NCBI RefSeq assembly: GCF_003105155.1
Contig: NZ_QETK01000012.1
Span: 92,361-156,360, forward strand
Length of the DNA: 64,000 bases
Direction: 5' to 3'
Origin: Pseudomonas sp. SDI
GTDB taxonomy: Bacteria; Pseudomonadota; Gammaproteobacteria; Pseudomonadales; Pseudomonadaceae
Shown here: piece after piece, positions 52,637 through 62,561 of the stretch
How the letters are laid out: the number at the start of each line of letters is the position of its first letter
Numbering within the stretch: position 1 is the first letter of the stretch
Made by a program: the position numbers and the translations under genes
Notes under the pieces: generated by a model
The model's database searches: none
The model's input: only the letters and a program-made list of their open reading frames with translations
Told to the model about the DNA's origin: nothing

Positions 52637-53632
52637 TCACTGCGGGCGCTGCTGCGCCTTCCACCAGCCACAGAATTCATCCAGCGCGGTCCACACGCTG
52701 ACCTGCGGTCGGTAGTCGAGCATCTGCCGCGCGCGGCTGATGTCCAGGCTGAAATCCTTGTTCATCACCTGCACGCCGAGACGCGACAGGGTTGGCTGCG
52801 GACGCCCCGGCCAGAGCAGGCAAGCCGCCTCGTTCAAGGCCGCGGCGCTGTAGGCCAGGCCGAAGGAGCGGTAGCGGGTCACTTGCGGCAAGTGCATCTG
52901 GCGCATCACGTAGTTGACCACGTCCCACAGCGGCAGCGGCTGGCCGTTGCTGATGTTGTAGGCCTGGCCGAGGGCTTCGTTGCCGGCGTTCAGCGCACTG
53001 AGCAAGGCCTCGTTGAGGTTCTGCACGCTGGTGAAGTCGACCTTGTTCAGGCCGTTGCCGACAATTGCCAGGCGCTTCTTGCGCTGCATCTGCAACAGCC
53101 GCGGGAAGATGCTCACATCGCCCGCGCCGGTGACGAAGCGCGGGCGCAGTGCCAGCACTTCGAGACCAAATTCCTGGGCCCCGAAGACCTTCTGTTCGGC
53201 GAGGAACTTGGTGCTCGCGTAATGATCGTGGAACCGCCGCGGCACCTGTTCTTCGCGGATATTGCTCTGCGAGCGACCGTTGAAATAGATCGACGGCGAC
53301 GACAGGTGCACCAGCCGGCGCACATGTTCCTTCAGGCAGGCCTCGACCACGTTTTCGGTAACCACCACGTTGCCCTGGTGGAAATCCTGATAACGTCCCC
53401 AGTTGCCCACCGCACCGGCGCAATGCACCACGCTGTCGACGCCCTGGCACAGGCGCCGGGCCAACTCCGGGTCGCCGAGATCGCCGGGAATGTATTGCGC
53501 GCCGCGCCGCACCAGGTGCTCGACGCCCTCGGCACGCCGGCCATTGACCCGCACGTCCAGGCCCTGCTCCAGGGCAAAACGCGCAAAGCGCCCGCCAATG
53601 AAGCCGCTCGCGCCGGTGACCAGAATTCGCAT
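52637..53632 (-). CDS. Extended SDR, NAD-dependent epimerase/sterol-dehydrogenase-like
   Basis: A 331-residue Rossmann enzyme. The nucleotide motif is GASGFIGG at residues 7-14 and the catalytic YxxxK is in YASTKFLAEQK near residue 140, with Ser in HLSSPSIYF as the third active residue. DLGDPELARRL fits the NAD-preferring Asp after the second strand. It resembles 3-beta-hydroxysteroid dehydrogenase/isomerase-type SDRs. The substrate is unknown. It follows argP by 12 bases on the same strand. Confidence 0.9.
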   Translation of the reverse strand: MRILVTGASGFIGGRFARFALEQGLDVRVNGRRAEGVEHLVRRGAQYIPGDLGDPELARRLCQGVDSVVHCAGAVGNWGRYQDFHQGNVVVTENVVEACLKEHVRRLVHLSSPSIYFNGRSQSNIREEQVPRRFHDHYASTKFLAEQKVFGAQEFGLEVLALRPRFVTGAGDVSIFPRLLQMQRKKRLAIVGNGLNKVDFTSVQNLNEALLSALNAGNEALGQAYNISNGQPLPLWDVVNYVMRQMHLPQVTRYRSFGLAYSAAALNEAACLLWPGRPQPTLSRLGVQVMNKDFSLDISRARQMLDYRPQVSVWTALDEFCGWWKAQQRPQ

Positions 53633-53644
53633 GAAGCACTCCGC

Positions 53645-54574
53645 CTACAGATTTTTTCCAGATGCTGCTGACGCCGGCAACCCCGCCCACGGCACCAGCC
53701 AAGTGCCGGCGTGCTGCCGCAAGTGATCGGTGAGGTGTTCGAGCAGTTGCCCGCCATTGCGCCAATGATGCCAGTACAGCGGCACGTCGATGGGTTTATT
53801 GGCCAGGATTTCCACCAGTTGCCCGCTGGCCAGCTGTTCGCGGACCTGCAATTCGGGCACCAGCCCCCAGCCGATGCCGGCTTCGGTCAGGCGGGTGAAG
53901 CCTTCCGAAGACGGACACAGATGATGCAGGAAACCGCCGGTAATGCCCAATGAAGCCAGGTAGCGGTGCTGCAGAAAATCGTCCGGGCCGAACACGATGC
54001 CCGGCGTATGAGCCAGCCGGCTGGCATCGAAACCCTGCGGGAAGTGCCGGGCCATGAACGCCGGGCTGGCCAGCGCACGATAGCGCATGGCCCCGAGCAA
54101 CTCGCTGCGCGCCCCGGCCACCGGCCGCTCGCTGGCACACACGCAGGCCGCCACCTCGCCGGCGCGCATGCGCTTGAGGCCGACTTCCTGGTCTTCCACC
54201 ACCAGGTCCAGCAACACCTGCTGGCCGGCGCAGAACTCGCCTACCGCCACGCCCCACCAGGTCGCCAGGCTGTCGGCGTTGAGGGCGACCCGCAAACGTT
54301 CCGGCAGGCCTTCTTCATCCAGTGCCGGCACCTGGCCTTGCAGGTCGCGCTCAAGCAAGCGTACCTGCTGCACATGGTTGAGCAAGCGCTTGCCGACCTC
54401 GGTCGGGGTCGGCGGGTTGGCCCGCACGAGCACCGGCTGGCCGACCCGCGCCTCAAGCAGTTTGATCCGCTGCGAGATTGCCGATTGCGACAGCCCGAGC
54501 AACTGTGCCGCACGCTCGAAACCGGCCTGCTCGACCACGGCGGCGAGCGCCGAAAGCAGTTTGTAATCGAACAT
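53645..54574 (-). CDS. argP: LysR-family regulator ArgP
   Basis: A 309-residue LysR protein of the ArgP/IciA subfamily: FDYKLLSALAAVVEQAGFERAAQLLGLSQSAISQRIKLLE is the helix-turn-helix, very like ArgP. ArgP activates the arginine/lysine exporter gene in the presence of those amino acids. The exporter gene lies directly divergent (122-base spacer), the same arrangement as argP-argO/lysG-lysE. That arrangement makes the assignment strong. Confidence 0.92.
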   Translation of the reverse strand: MFDYKLLSALAAVVEQAGFERAAQLLGLSQSAISQRIKLLEARVGQPVLVRANPPTPTEVGKRLLNHVQQVRLLERDLQGQVPALDEEGLPERLRVALNADSLATWWGVAVGEFCAGQQVLLDLVVEDQEVGLKRMRAGEVAACVCASERPVAGARSELLGAMRYRALASPAFMARHFPQGFDASRLAHTPGIVFGPDDFLQHRYLASLGITGGFLHHLCPSSEGFTRLTEAGIGWGLVPELQVREQLASGQLVEILANKPIDVPLYWHHWRNGGQLLEHLTDHLRQHAGTWLVPWAGLPASAASGKNL

Positions 54575-54696
54575 TATTTTTCCTAATGCCTGATCAGCTT
54601 TATTTGTTTTTCTTATACCCAGGTTGTCCGCAGAATAGCCAGCATCCTCTCGTTGTTTCCCACAGCCTGTCGGGCTGTTTTCCTGGAGTTAGCGCC

Positions 54697-55296
54697 ATGT
54701 GGCAAAGCTATTTGAATGGCCTGCTGGTCGCGTTCGGCCTGATCATGGCGATCGGCACCCAGAACGCCTTTGTCTTGGCGCAAAGCCTGCGCCGCGAGCA
54801 CCACCTGCCGGTGGCCATGCTGTGCGTGTTCTGCGACGCGGTGCTGGTGGCCGCCGGCGTATTCGGCCTGGCCACGGTGCTGGCGCAAAACCCGACCCTG
54901 CTCGCCATGGCGCGCTGGGGCGGGGCGATCTTCCTCATCTGGTACGGCGCCAAGGCCCTGCTGCGCGCCTGCTCGAAACAAAGCCTGGAGCAGGGCGACG
55001 GCCAGGGCCTGCGCTCGCGCCGCGCGGTGCTGCTGAGTGCGCTGGCGGTCACCCTGCTCAACCCGCATGTGTACCTGGACACGGTACTGCTGATCGGCTC
55101 GCTCGGCGCCCAGCAAAGCGTGCCCGGCGCGTACGTGGCCGGTGCCGCCAGCGCCTCGCTGATCTGGTTCTCGACCCTCGCCCTCGGCGCCGCCTGGCTG
55201 GCTCCATGGCTGGCGCGGCCAGGCACCTGGCGCATGCTCGACCTGATGGTAGCGGTGATGATGTTTGCCGTGGCGACCCAACTGATCCTCGGCTAA
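54697..55296 (+). CDS. LysE/ArgO-type basic amino acid exporter
   Basis: A 199-residue membrane protein with five or six helices, of the LysE superfamily: GLLVAFGLIMAIGTQNAFVLAQSLRREH at the N-terminus is the ArgO/LysE signature, and ALAVTLLNPHVYLDTVLLIGSLG the conserved mid-protein block with the helix-breaking NP. It probably exports arginine and/or lysine. The start at 54697 has GGAG nine bases upstream. It is divergent from argP, its likely activator. Confidence 0.92.
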   Translation: MWQSYLNGLLVAFGLIMAIGTQNAFVLAQSLRREHHLPVAMLCVFCDAVLVAAGVFGLATVLAQNPTLLAMARWGGAIFLIWYGAKALLRACSKQSLEQGDGQGLRSRRAVLLSALAVTLLNPHVYLDTVLLIGSLGAQQSVPGAYVAGAASASLIWFSTLALGAAWLAPWLARPGTWRMLDLMVAVMMFAVATQLILG

Positions 55297-55486
55297 GTCG
55301 CCGTCGGTCAACTGCCGGCAAAGGCTCTGGAACCTCTTTTCCGTACACTTGTTGCGTGGTTAAGCCTGGGGCCCGGTGCTATGATCGGGCCCTTGCGTCG
55401 CAAAGAGTACAAACTCGCCGACGCTCTTCCGGCCGCCCGTGATCGGCCTTGCGCTCACCGCAACAGACCTGATTAGGAGATTCACC

Positions 55487-56083
55487 ATGGCTTTTGAATT
55501 GCCGCCGCTGCCTTACGCCCACGATGCCCTGCAGCCGCACATTTCCAAGGAAACCCTGGAATACCACCACGACAAGCACCACAACACCTACGTCGTGAAC
55601 CTGAACAACCTGGTGCCAGGCACCGAGTTCGAAGGCAAAACCCTGGAAGAAATCGTCAAGACTTCCTCGGGCGGTATCTTCAACAACGCCGCTCAGGTCT
55701 GGAACCACACCTTCTACTGGAACTGCCTGGCGCCAAACGCCGGCGGCCAACCTACCGGCGCCCTGGCTGAAGCCATCAACGCGGCGTTCGGTTCGTTCGA
55801 CACGTTCAAGGAAGAGTTCACCAAGACCTCCGTCGGCACCTTCGGTTCCGGCTGGGGCTGGCTGGTGAAAAAGGCTGACGGTTCCCTGGCCCTGGCCAGC
55901 ACCATCGGCGCCGGCAACCCGCTGACCAACGGCGACACCCCGCTGCTGACCTGCGACGTCTGGGAACACGCCTACTACATCGACTACCGCAACGTGCGTC
56001 CGAAGTACGTCGAGGCGTTCTGGAACCTGGTCAACTGGAAGTTCGTTGCCGAGCAGTTCGAAGGCAAGACCTTCACTGCCTGA
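55487..56083 (+). CDS. sodB: Iron superoxide dismutase
   Basis: A 198-residue Fe/Mn-type superoxide dismutase; all four metal ligands are present (His27, His74, Asp157, His161). The iron-specific context is seen in [16 protein letters not shown] and in GGQPTGAL. It removes superoxide in the cytoplasm. It has its own promoter region (TATGAT near 55378 is a plausible -10), an AGGAGA ribosome site, and a strong terminator. In pseudomonads sodB depends on iron supply; no regulatory site is clear here. Confidence 0.97.
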   Translation: MAFELPPLPYAHDALQPHISKETLEYHHDKHHNTYVVNLNNLVPGTEFEGKTLEEIVKTSSGGIFNNAAQVWNHTFYWNCLAPNAGGQPTGALAEAINAAFGSFDTFKEEFTKTSVGTFGSGWGWLVKKADGSLALASTIGAGNPLTNGDTPLLTCDVWEHAYYIDYRNVRPKYVEAFWNLVNWKFVAEQFEGKTFTA

Positions 56084-56106
56084 ATCGACCACGGTTGATT
56101 GAAAAG

Positions 56107-56133
56107 CCCACCCACTGCGGTGGGTTTTTTTTT
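56107..56133 (+). terminator. Intrinsic terminator of sodB
   Basis: CCCACC and GGTGGG pair around six bases and run into nine T residues, 23 bases after the stop. The rest of the spacer to 56356 holds no supportable gene. Confidence 0.92.
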
Positions 56134-56356
56134 GCCTCCGGGTTATCCCACAGGAATATCTGCCCACCGCTTGCCCCCCACCCAGAGCGCGCTAACATCA
56201 AATGTTGGGAAACTACTTCCCTCGTATTAAAGTCGCAGGCCGGGGTAACCGATACAGTGATTCAGGATCCTGTTAGAGGGCCTGTGGACGGCCGATAGTG
56301 GATTGCCACAAAATGGTGGCAAAATGCTGCCATGCGCATGGATTAAGGAAACCCCA

Positions 56357-58408
56357 TTGAAGCTGGAACTCAAGAACAGCTTATCGGTCAAGTTGCTCAG
56401 GGTCGTCCTGCTCTCGGCGCTGGTCGTCGGAGTGGTGCTCAGCTGTGCGCAGATCGTTTTCGATGCCTACAAGACTCGCCAGGCGGTCGCCAGCGATGCG
56501 CAGCGCATCCTCGACATGTTTCGCGACCCCTCGACCCAGGCGGTGTACAGCCTCGACCGGGAAATGGGCATGCAGGTCATCGAAGGCCTGTTCCAGGACG
56601 AGTCGGTGCGCATGGCTGCCATCGGCCACCCCAACGAAACCATGCTTGCGGAAAAATCCCGGCCCTTGCAGGAAGAGCCTACGCGCTGGCTCACCGACCT
56701 GATCCTCGGCCAGGAACGCACCTTCAGCATCCAGCTGGTCGGTCGCGGCCCGTATAGCGAGTATTACGGCGACCTGAGCATCACCCTGGACACCGCCGAC
56801 TACGGCAAGGGTTTCATCGTCAGCTCGGTGATCATCTTCATTTCCGGCGTACTGCGCGCCCTGGCCATGGGCCTGGTGCTGTACCTGGTCTACCACTGGC
56901 TGCTGACCAAACCGCTGTCGCGGATTATCGAGCACCTCACCCAAATCAACCCCGACCGCCCCAGCCAGCACCAGTTACCGCTGCTCAAGGGCCACGAGAA
57001 GAACGAGCTGGGCCTGTGGGTCGATACCGCCAACCAGCTGCTGGCCTCGATCGAGCGCAATACGCACTTGCGCCACGAGGCGGAAAACAGCCTGCTGCGC
57101 ATGGCCCAGTACGACTTCCTTACCGGCCTGCCGAACCGCCAGCAATTGCAGCAACAGCTGGACAAGATCCTGGTCGACGCGGGCCGCCTGCAACGCCGGG
57201 TCGCTGTGCTGTGTGTGGGCCTGGACGACTTCAAGGGGATCAACGAGCAATTCAGCTACCAGGCCGGCGACCAACTGCTGCTGGCCCTGGCCGACCGTCT
57301 GCGCGCCCACAGCGGCCGCCTCGGCGCGCTAGCCCGGTTGGGCGGCGACCAGTTCGCCCTGGTCCAGGCCGATATCGAGCAGCCCTACGAAGCCGCCGAG
57401 CTGGCGCAGAGCATCCTCGACGACCTGGAGGCCCCGTTCGCCCTCGATCACCAGGAAATCCGCCTGCGCGCCACCATCGGTATCACCCTGTTTCCGGAAG
57501 ACGGCGACAGCACCGAGAAGCTGCTGCAAAAAGCCGAACAGACCATGACGCTGGCCAAGACCCGCTCGCGCAACCGCTACCAGTTCTACATCGCCAGCGT
57601 CGACAGCGAGATGCGCCGGCGCCGCGAACTGGAAAAAGACCTGCGCGAAGCCCTGCCGCGCAATCAGCTGTACCTGGTCTACCAACCGCAAATCAGCTAC
57701 CGCGACCACCGCGTGGTCGGCGTCGAGGCGCTGTTGCGCTGGCAGCACCCGGAACTGGGCATGGTGCCGCCGGACCAGTTCATCCCGCTGGCCGAACAGA
57801 ACGGCAATATCATCGTGATCGGTGAGTGGGTGCTCGACCAGGCGTGCCGACAACTGCGCGAGTGGCACGATCAAGGCTTCAGCGACTTGCGCATGGCAGT
57901 CAACCTGTCCACCGTGCAACTGCACCACAGCGAGCTGCCGCGGGTGGTCAACAACCTGCTGCAGATCTACCGCCTACCGCCGCGCAGCCTGGAACTGGAA
58001 GTGACCGAAACCGGCCTGATGGAAGACATCAGCACCGCTGCCCAGCACCTGCTGAGCCTGCGGCGCTCCGGCGCGCTGATCGCGATCGACGACTTCGGTA
58101 CCGGCTACTCGTCGCTCAGCTACCTGAAGTCGCTGCCGCTGGACAAGATCAAGATCGACAAGAGTTTCGTCCAGGACCTGCTCGACGACGACGATGATGC
58201 CACCATCGTCAGGGCGATCATCCAGCTGGGCAAGAGCCTGGGCATGCAGGTCATTGCCGAAGGCGTGGAAACTACCGAGCAGGAAACCTACATCATCGCC
58301 CAGGGCTGCCACGAAGGTCAGGGCTATCTCTACAGCAAACCCCTGCCCGCACGCGAGCTGACCGCATTCCTCAAGCAGGCCCAGCGCAACTCCGTTTCGA
58401 TTCTCTGA
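56357..58408 (+). CDS. Membrane GGDEF-EAL protein, probable c-di-GMP phosphodiesterase
   Basis: A 683-residue protein: membrane helix at about 13-32, a periplasmic domain to about 155, second helix at about 158-185, a HAMP-like linker, then GGDEF and EAL domains. The GGDEF site is degenerate (GGDQF, 329-333), so cyclase activity is doubtful. The EAL site is complete: E457-A-L, then NLSTVQL, EVTETGLMED, IDDFGTGYSSLSYL with the following lysine, and VIAEGVET. It therefore most likely hydrolyses c-di-GMP, perhaps with GTP sensed by the GGDEF part. The TTG start has AGGAA six bases upstream; the signal helix follows directly. Confidence 0.9.
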   Translation: MKLELKNSLSVKLLRVVLLSALVVGVVLSCAQIVFDAYKTRQAVASDAQRILDMFRDPSTQAVYSLDREMGMQVIEGLFQDESVRMAAIGHPNETMLAEKSRPLQEEPTRWLTDLILGQERTFSIQLVGRGPYSEYYGDLSITLDTADYGKGFIVSSVIIFISGVLRALAMGLVLYLVYHWLLTKPLSRIIEHLTQINPDRPSQHQLPLLKGHEKNELGLWVDTANQLLASIERNTHLRHEAENSLLRMAQYDFLTGLPNRQQLQQQLDKILVDAGRLQRRVAVLCVGLDDFKGINEQFSYQAGDQLLLALADRLRAHSGRLGALARLGGDQFALVQADIEQPYEAAELAQSILDDLEAPFALDHQEIRLRATIGITLFPEDGDSTEKLLQKAEQTMTLAKTRSRNRYQFYIASVDSEMRRRRELEKDLREALPRNQLYLVYQPQISYRDHRVVGVEALLRWQHPELGMVPPDQFIPLAEQNGNIIVIGEWVLDQACRQLREWHDQGFSDLRMAVNLSTVQLHHSELPRVVNNLLQIYRLPPRSLELEVTETGLMEDISTAAQHLLSLRRSGALIAIDDFGTGYSSLSYLKSLPLDKIKIDKSFVQDLLDDDDDATIVRAIIQLGKSLGMQVIAEGVETTEQETYIIAQGCHEGQGYLYSKPLPARELTAFLKQAQRNSVSIL

Positions 58409-58478
58409 ACACCCGGTACTGCGGGGCCTTGCCGGGAAACATCCATTTGAATATTTCCACGGCACCCCCTTTACACAA

Positions 58479-58498
58479 AATGCAAATCTTTCGCATTA
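58479..58498 (+). promoter_or_regulatory. Possible Fur site before the imelysin operon
   Basis: An AT-rich inverted repeat, AATGC-N9-GCATT, lies about 60 bases before the first gene of an operon that is iron-regulated in related species. It matches a 19-bp Fur box only loosely. Confidence 0.45.
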
Positions 58499-58556
58499 TG
58501 TGACGGATTTGCGTGCATGGGCACGCCTGTTCAACCTCTCGACGCAGGAATTCGCC

Positions 58557-59888
58557 ATGATTCGTATGCCTCTGGCCACCGCCAGTTTGCTGGCCATTGC
58601 CATCTCCCTCGCCGGCTGTGGCGATGACAAGGACAAGGCCGCTGCCCCACAAGCGCAAGCGCCGGCCGCCGCCACGACTGCCCCGGCAGCTGGCGCAGTC
58701 GACGAGGCCGCCGCCAAGGCCGTGGTCAAGCATTACACCGACATGGTGTTTGCCGTGTACAGCGACTCGCTGAGCACCGCAAAAACCCTGCAGAGCGCCA
58801 TCGACGCCTTCCTCGCCACCCCGAACGACGACACCCTGAACGCAGCCAAGGCTGCCTGGGTTGCCGCCCGTGTGCCGTACCTGCAGAGCGAAGTGTTCCG
58901 CTTCGGCAACACCATCATCGACGACTGGGAAGGTCAGGTGAACGCCTGGCCACTGGACGAAGGCCTGATCGACTACGTCGACAAGAGCTACGAGCACGCC
59001 CTGGGCAACCCTGGTGCTGCCGCCAACATCATCGCCAACACCGAGATCCAGGTTGGCGAAGACAAGGTCGACGTCAAGGACATCACCCCTGAGAAACTGG
59101 CCAGCCTGAACGAACTGGGCGGTTCCGAAGCGAACGTCGCCACCGGCTACCACGCCATCGAATTCCTGCTCTGGGGCCAGGACCTGAACGGCACCGGCCC
59201 TGGCGCAGGCAACCGCCCAGCGTCGGACTACCTGGAAGGCAAAGGTGCCACCGGCGAGCACAACGAGCGTCGGCGCGCCTACCTGAGGGCCGTGACCCAA
59301 CTGTTGGTGAACGACCTGGAAGAAATGGTCGGCAACTGGAAACCGGACGTCACCGACAACTACCGCGCCACCCTGGAAGCTGAGCCGGTTGCCAATGGCC
59401 TGCGCAAAATGCTCTTCGGCATGGGTTCGCTGTCGCTCGGCGAACTGGCTGGTGAACGCATGAAGGTCTCGCTGGAAGCCAACTCGCCGGAAGACGAGCA
59501 GGACTGCTTCAGCGACAACACCCACAACTCGCACTTCTACGATGCCAAGGGCATTCGTAACGTTTACCTGGGCGAGTACACCCGTGCCGACGGCAGCAAA
59601 CTGAGCGGCCCAAGCCTGTCTTCGCTGGTGGCCAAGGTCGACCCTGCGACCGACAGCACGCTGAAGGCCGACCTGGAAGCGACCGAAGCCAAGCTCCAGG
59701 TCATGGTTGATCACGCCAACAAGGGTGAGCACTACGACCAACTGATCGCCGCCGACAACGCGGCCGGCAACCAGATCGTGCGTGACGCCATTGCCGCGCT
59801 GGTCAAGCAGACCGGTGCAATCGAGCAGGCGGCAGGCAAGCTGGGCATCAGCGACCTGAACCCGGACACCGCCGATCACGAATTCTGA
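58557..59888 (+). CDS. Imelysin (peptidase M75) family lipoprotein, IcmP/IrpA-like
   Basis: A 443-residue lipoprotein: signal peptide and lipobox LAGC with the acylated Cys21, a low-complexity Ala/Pro linker, then an imelysin domain. The family GxHxxE motif is GYHAIE at 197-202, and WPLDEGLIDYVD and ERRRAYLRAVTQLL are typical. IcmP of P. aeruginosa belongs here; the family is tied to iron uptake, although the biochemical activity is debated. It is first in a four-gene operon, preceded by a possible Fur site. A REP-like palindrome after it separates it from the second gene. Confidence 0.92.
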   Translation: MIRMPLATASLLAIAISLAGCGDDKDKAAAPQAQAPAAATTAPAAGAVDEAAAKAVVKHYTDMVFAVYSDSLSTAKTLQSAIDAFLATPNDDTLNAAKAAWVAARVPYLQSEVFRFGNTIIDDWEGQVNAWPLDEGLIDYVDKSYEHALGNPGAAANIIANTEIQVGEDKVDVKDITPEKLASLNELGGSEANVATGYHAIEFLLWGQDLNGTGPGAGNRPASDYLEGKGATGEHNERRRAYLRAVTQLLVNDLEEMVGNWKPDVTDNYRATLEAEPVANGLRKMLFGMGSLSLGELAGERMKVSLEANSPEDEQDCFSDNTHNSHFYDAKGIRNVYLGEYTRADGSKLSGPSLSSLVAKVDPATDSTLKADLEATEAKLQVMVDHANKGEHYDQLIAADNAAGNQIVRDAIAALVKQTGAIEQAAGKLGISDLNPDTADHEF

Positions 59889-59911
59889 TCGCCGTTTTCA
59901 GGTTTTAAACG

Positions 59912-59938
59912 CATCGCGGGACGACTCGTCCCGCGATG
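59912..59938. repeat. REP-like palindrome inside the imelysin operon
   Basis: CATCGCGGGACGA and TCGTCCCGCGATG pair perfectly around one C, with no T-run. It is the same unit as at 51699. Located between the first and second genes, it could lower downstream expression by partial termination or protect the upstream mRNA. Confidence 0.75.
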
Positions 59939-60051
59939 GCGATGGCACGTTGAAAGCGATTTCATCCAGCAAACGCAAATCCCTCTTATTCATACCCCTT
60001 GGCTCCTGCTAAGCTTGCACGCCGGTTTTCGCTCGCTCTACAGGATTCTCC

Positions 60052-61479
60052 ATGTCCTTGTTGCTTCGCCGCCTCACACCTCTGCTTCTGGCCCTGACCC
60101 TGGCCGGCTGCGATGAAGCTCCGCGCTTCACCCAGGCCGAACCGGGCGAAGCGCGCGCCGGCGGTGCAGCGACGGTGAACAAGCGTGACCAGAACGCTTA
60201 CTCCATGCCTTCGGCCAACCTCGCGCCGAGCCGCCGCCTGGATTTCAGCGTGGGCAACAGCTTCTTCCGCAGCCCCTGGGTGATCGCCCCGTCGACCACT
60301 ACTGCCCGCGATGGCCTCGGCCCGCTGTTCAACACCAATGCCTGCCAGAACTGCCACATCAAGGACGGCCGCGGCCACCCGCCGGCGCCCGGCGCCAGCA
60401 ACGCAGTATCGATGCTGGTGCGCCTGTCGATTCCCGACCAGCCGCAGTACGCCAAGCTGATCGAGCAACTGGGCATCGTCCCCGAGCCGACCTACGGCGG
60501 CCAGCTCCAGGACATGGCCGTGCCCGGCGTCGCCCCCGAAGGCAAGGTACGCGTCGAGTACAGCACGCACACCGTCACCTTCAAGGATGGCAGCAGTGTC
60601 GAGCTGCGCCAGCCGCAGTTGCAGATCAGCCAGCTCGGCTACGGACCGATGCACCCCGACACACGGTTCTCCGCCCGTGTCGCCCCGCCCATGATCGGCC
60701 TGGGCCTGCTGGAAGCCATCCCCGAAGCCGACCTGCTGGCCAATGCCGACCCGGACGATCGCAACGGCGACGGCATTCGCGGGCGCCCCAACCGTGTCTG
60801 GGACGACGCCCTGGGCAAGACCGTGCTGGGCCGCTTCGGCTGGAAGGCTGGGCAACCGAACCTCAACCAGCAGAACGTGCACGCGTTCTCCGGCGACATG
60901 GGCCTGACCAGCGGCCTGCGCCCTGTCGACGACTGCACGCCGGCGCAGCACGACTGCCTGGCCGCACCGAACGGTAACGACGCCAATGGCGAGCAGGAAG
61001 TCAGCGACAATATCCTGCGTCTGGTGCTGTTCTACACCCGCAACCTGGCCGTGCCGGTGCGCAGGGATGTCGACTCGGCGCAGGTGCTGGCCGGCAAGAA
61101 CCTGTTCTTCGAGGCCGGCTGCCAGGGCTGTCATACCCCGAGCTTCACCACGGCCGCCGAGGCCGCCGAACCGGAGCTGGCCAACCAGACTATCCGCCCC
61201 TACAGCGACCTGTTGTTGCACGACATGGGCCCGGGCCTGGCCGACAACCGTAGCGAATTCGCTGCCGGTGGCCAGGACTGGCGCACCGCACCATTGTGGG
61301 GTATCGGCCTGAACGAGACCGTCAGCGGCCACACCCAGTTTCTCCATGACGGCCGGGCACGCAACCTGCTCGAAGCCGTGCTCTGGCACGGCGGCGAAGC
61401 AGCAGCGGCACGCCAGCACGTCCTGACCTTCAATGCCGAGCAGCGCGCTGCGCTGCTGGCGTTCTTGAACTCACTCTAG
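60052..61479 (+). CDS. DUF1111 di-haem c-type cytochrome, thiol-oxidoreductase-like
   Basis: A 475-residue lipoprotein (lipobox LAGC, Cys20) with two c-type haem sites: CQNCH at 98-102 and CQGCH at 357-361. The family is related to MauG/bacterial di-haem peroxidases. Likely distal haem ligands lie in the C-terminal half. It is exported and probably works in the periplasm with the two imelysin proteins, for example in oxidising or reducing bound iron. That role is inference from the operon. The imelysin-like gene follows 15 bases later. Confidence 0.9.
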   Translation: MSLLLRRLTPLLLALTLAGCDEAPRFTQAEPGEARAGGAATVNKRDQNAYSMPSANLAPSRRLDFSVGNSFFRSPWVIAPSTTTARDGLGPLFNTNACQNCHIKDGRGHPPAPGASNAVSMLVRLSIPDQPQYAKLIEQLGIVPEPTYGGQLQDMAVPGVAPEGKVRVEYSTHTVTFKDGSSVELRQPQLQISQLGYGPMHPDTRFSARVAPPMIGLGLLEAIPEADLLANADPDDRNGDGIRGRPNRVWDDALGKTVLGRFGWKAGQPNLNQQNVHAFSGDMGLTSGLRPVDDCTPAQHDCLAAPNGNDANGEQEVSDNILRLVLFYTRNLAVPVRRDVDSAQVLAGKNLFFEAGCQGCHTPSFTTAAEAAEPELANQTIRPYSDLLLHDMGPGLADNRSEFAAGGQDWRTAPLWGIGLNETVSGHTQFLHDGRARNLLEAVLWHGGEAAAARQHVLTFNAEQRAALLAFLNSL

Positions 61480-61494
61480 AGAAAGGAGCCGGAC

Positions 61495-62559
61495 ATGTTC
61501 CGTCCCAAGCTGTTGTTCACCAGCCTTGCTGCCCTTGCGCTAGGCGCCTGCTCGCCGCAGGACCCACAGGCCGTGACCTCCGCCGCGATTGCCAAACAGG
61601 TGATCCTGCCGACCTACAGCCGCTGGGTCGAAGCCGACCGCCAGCTGGCCGTCAGTGCCCTGGCTTTCTGTGAAGGCAAGGCCGACCTGGCCACCGCCCG
61701 CGCCGACTTCCTCCACGCGCAGAAGGCCTGGGCCGAGTTGCAGCCCCTGCTGATCGGCCCGCTGGCCGAAGGCAACCGCGCCTGGCAGGTACAGTTCTGG
61801 CCGGACAAGAAAAACCTGGTCGGCCGTCAGGTCGAGCAACTGGTCAACGGCGACCAGCCACTGGACGCTGCCACCGTGGCCAAATCCAGCGTGGTGGTGC
61901 GCGGCCTGTCGGCCTACGAGTACATCCTCTTCGACAGCAAGCCGGACGCTGCCAACGCCGAACAGAAGGCGCGCTACTGTCCGCTGTTGGTGGCCATCGG
62001 CGAGCACCAGAAGGTTCTGGCCGAGGAGATCCTCAAGAGCTGGAACAACACCGACGGCATGCTCGCGCAACTGACCACGTTCCCGAACCAGCGTTACGCC
62101 GATTCGCACGAAGCGATCGCCGACCTGCTGCGCGCCCAGGTCACGGCCCTGGACACCCTGAAGAAAAAGCTCGGCACGCCGATGGGCCGTCTGAGCAAGG
62201 GCATCCCGCAGCCGCTGCAGGCCGAAGCGTGGCGCAGCCATTCCTCGCTGAAAAGCCTGGAAGCCAGCCTGAAAGCCGCCGAGACCGTCTGGGTCGGCGT
62301 CGACAACCGGGGTATTCGTGGCCTGCTGCCCAAAGCGCAGAAGCCGCTGGCCGAGAAGATCGACGCGGCGTACGCGACAGCGCTGAAACTGCTGGCCGAC
62401 AACAACCGCACCCTCGGCGAACTGCTTGAGGACGAAGCGGGTCGTCAGCAGTTGAATACCCTCTACGACAGCCTGAACCTCGTTCATCGCCTGCATGAGG
62501 GTGAACTGGCCAAGGCACTCAATATCCAGCTGGGCTTCAATGCCAACGACGGTGACTGA
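61495..62559 (+). CDS. Second imelysin-like lipoprotein lacking the motif histidine
   Basis: A 354-residue lipoprotein (lipobox LGAC, Cys19) with one imelysin domain. At the position of the GxHxxE motif it reads GLSAYE (137-142), so the histidine is Ser139; the glutamate is kept. It is therefore unlikely to bind metal the way the first imelysin does. AGAAAGGAG precedes the ATG. It sits between the di-haem protein and the DUF1513 gene (2 bases downstream), which indicates a joint function in the periplasm. Confidence 0.9.
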   Translation: MFRPKLLFTSLAALALGACSPQDPQAVTSAAIAKQVILPTYSRWVEADRQLAVSALAFCEGKADLATARADFLHAQKAWAELQPLLIGPLAEGNRAWQVQFWPDKKNLVGRQVEQLVNGDQPLDAATVAKSSVVVRGLSAYEYILFDSKPDAANAEQKARYCPLLVAIGEHQKVLAEEILKSWNNTDGMLAQLTTFPNQRYADSHEAIADLLRAQVTALDTLKKKLGTPMGRLSKGIPQPLQAEAWRSHSSLKSLEASLKAAETVWVGVDNRGIRGLLPKAQKPLAEKIDAAYATALKLLADNNRTLGELLEDEAGRQQLNTLYDSLNLVHRLHEGELAKALNIQLGFNANDGD

Positions 62560-62561
62560 TC

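Noticed and set aside
58371..59879. 502-residue minus-strand frame opposite the first imelysin gene
   Set aside because: Shadow of a confidently identified lipoprotein gene.
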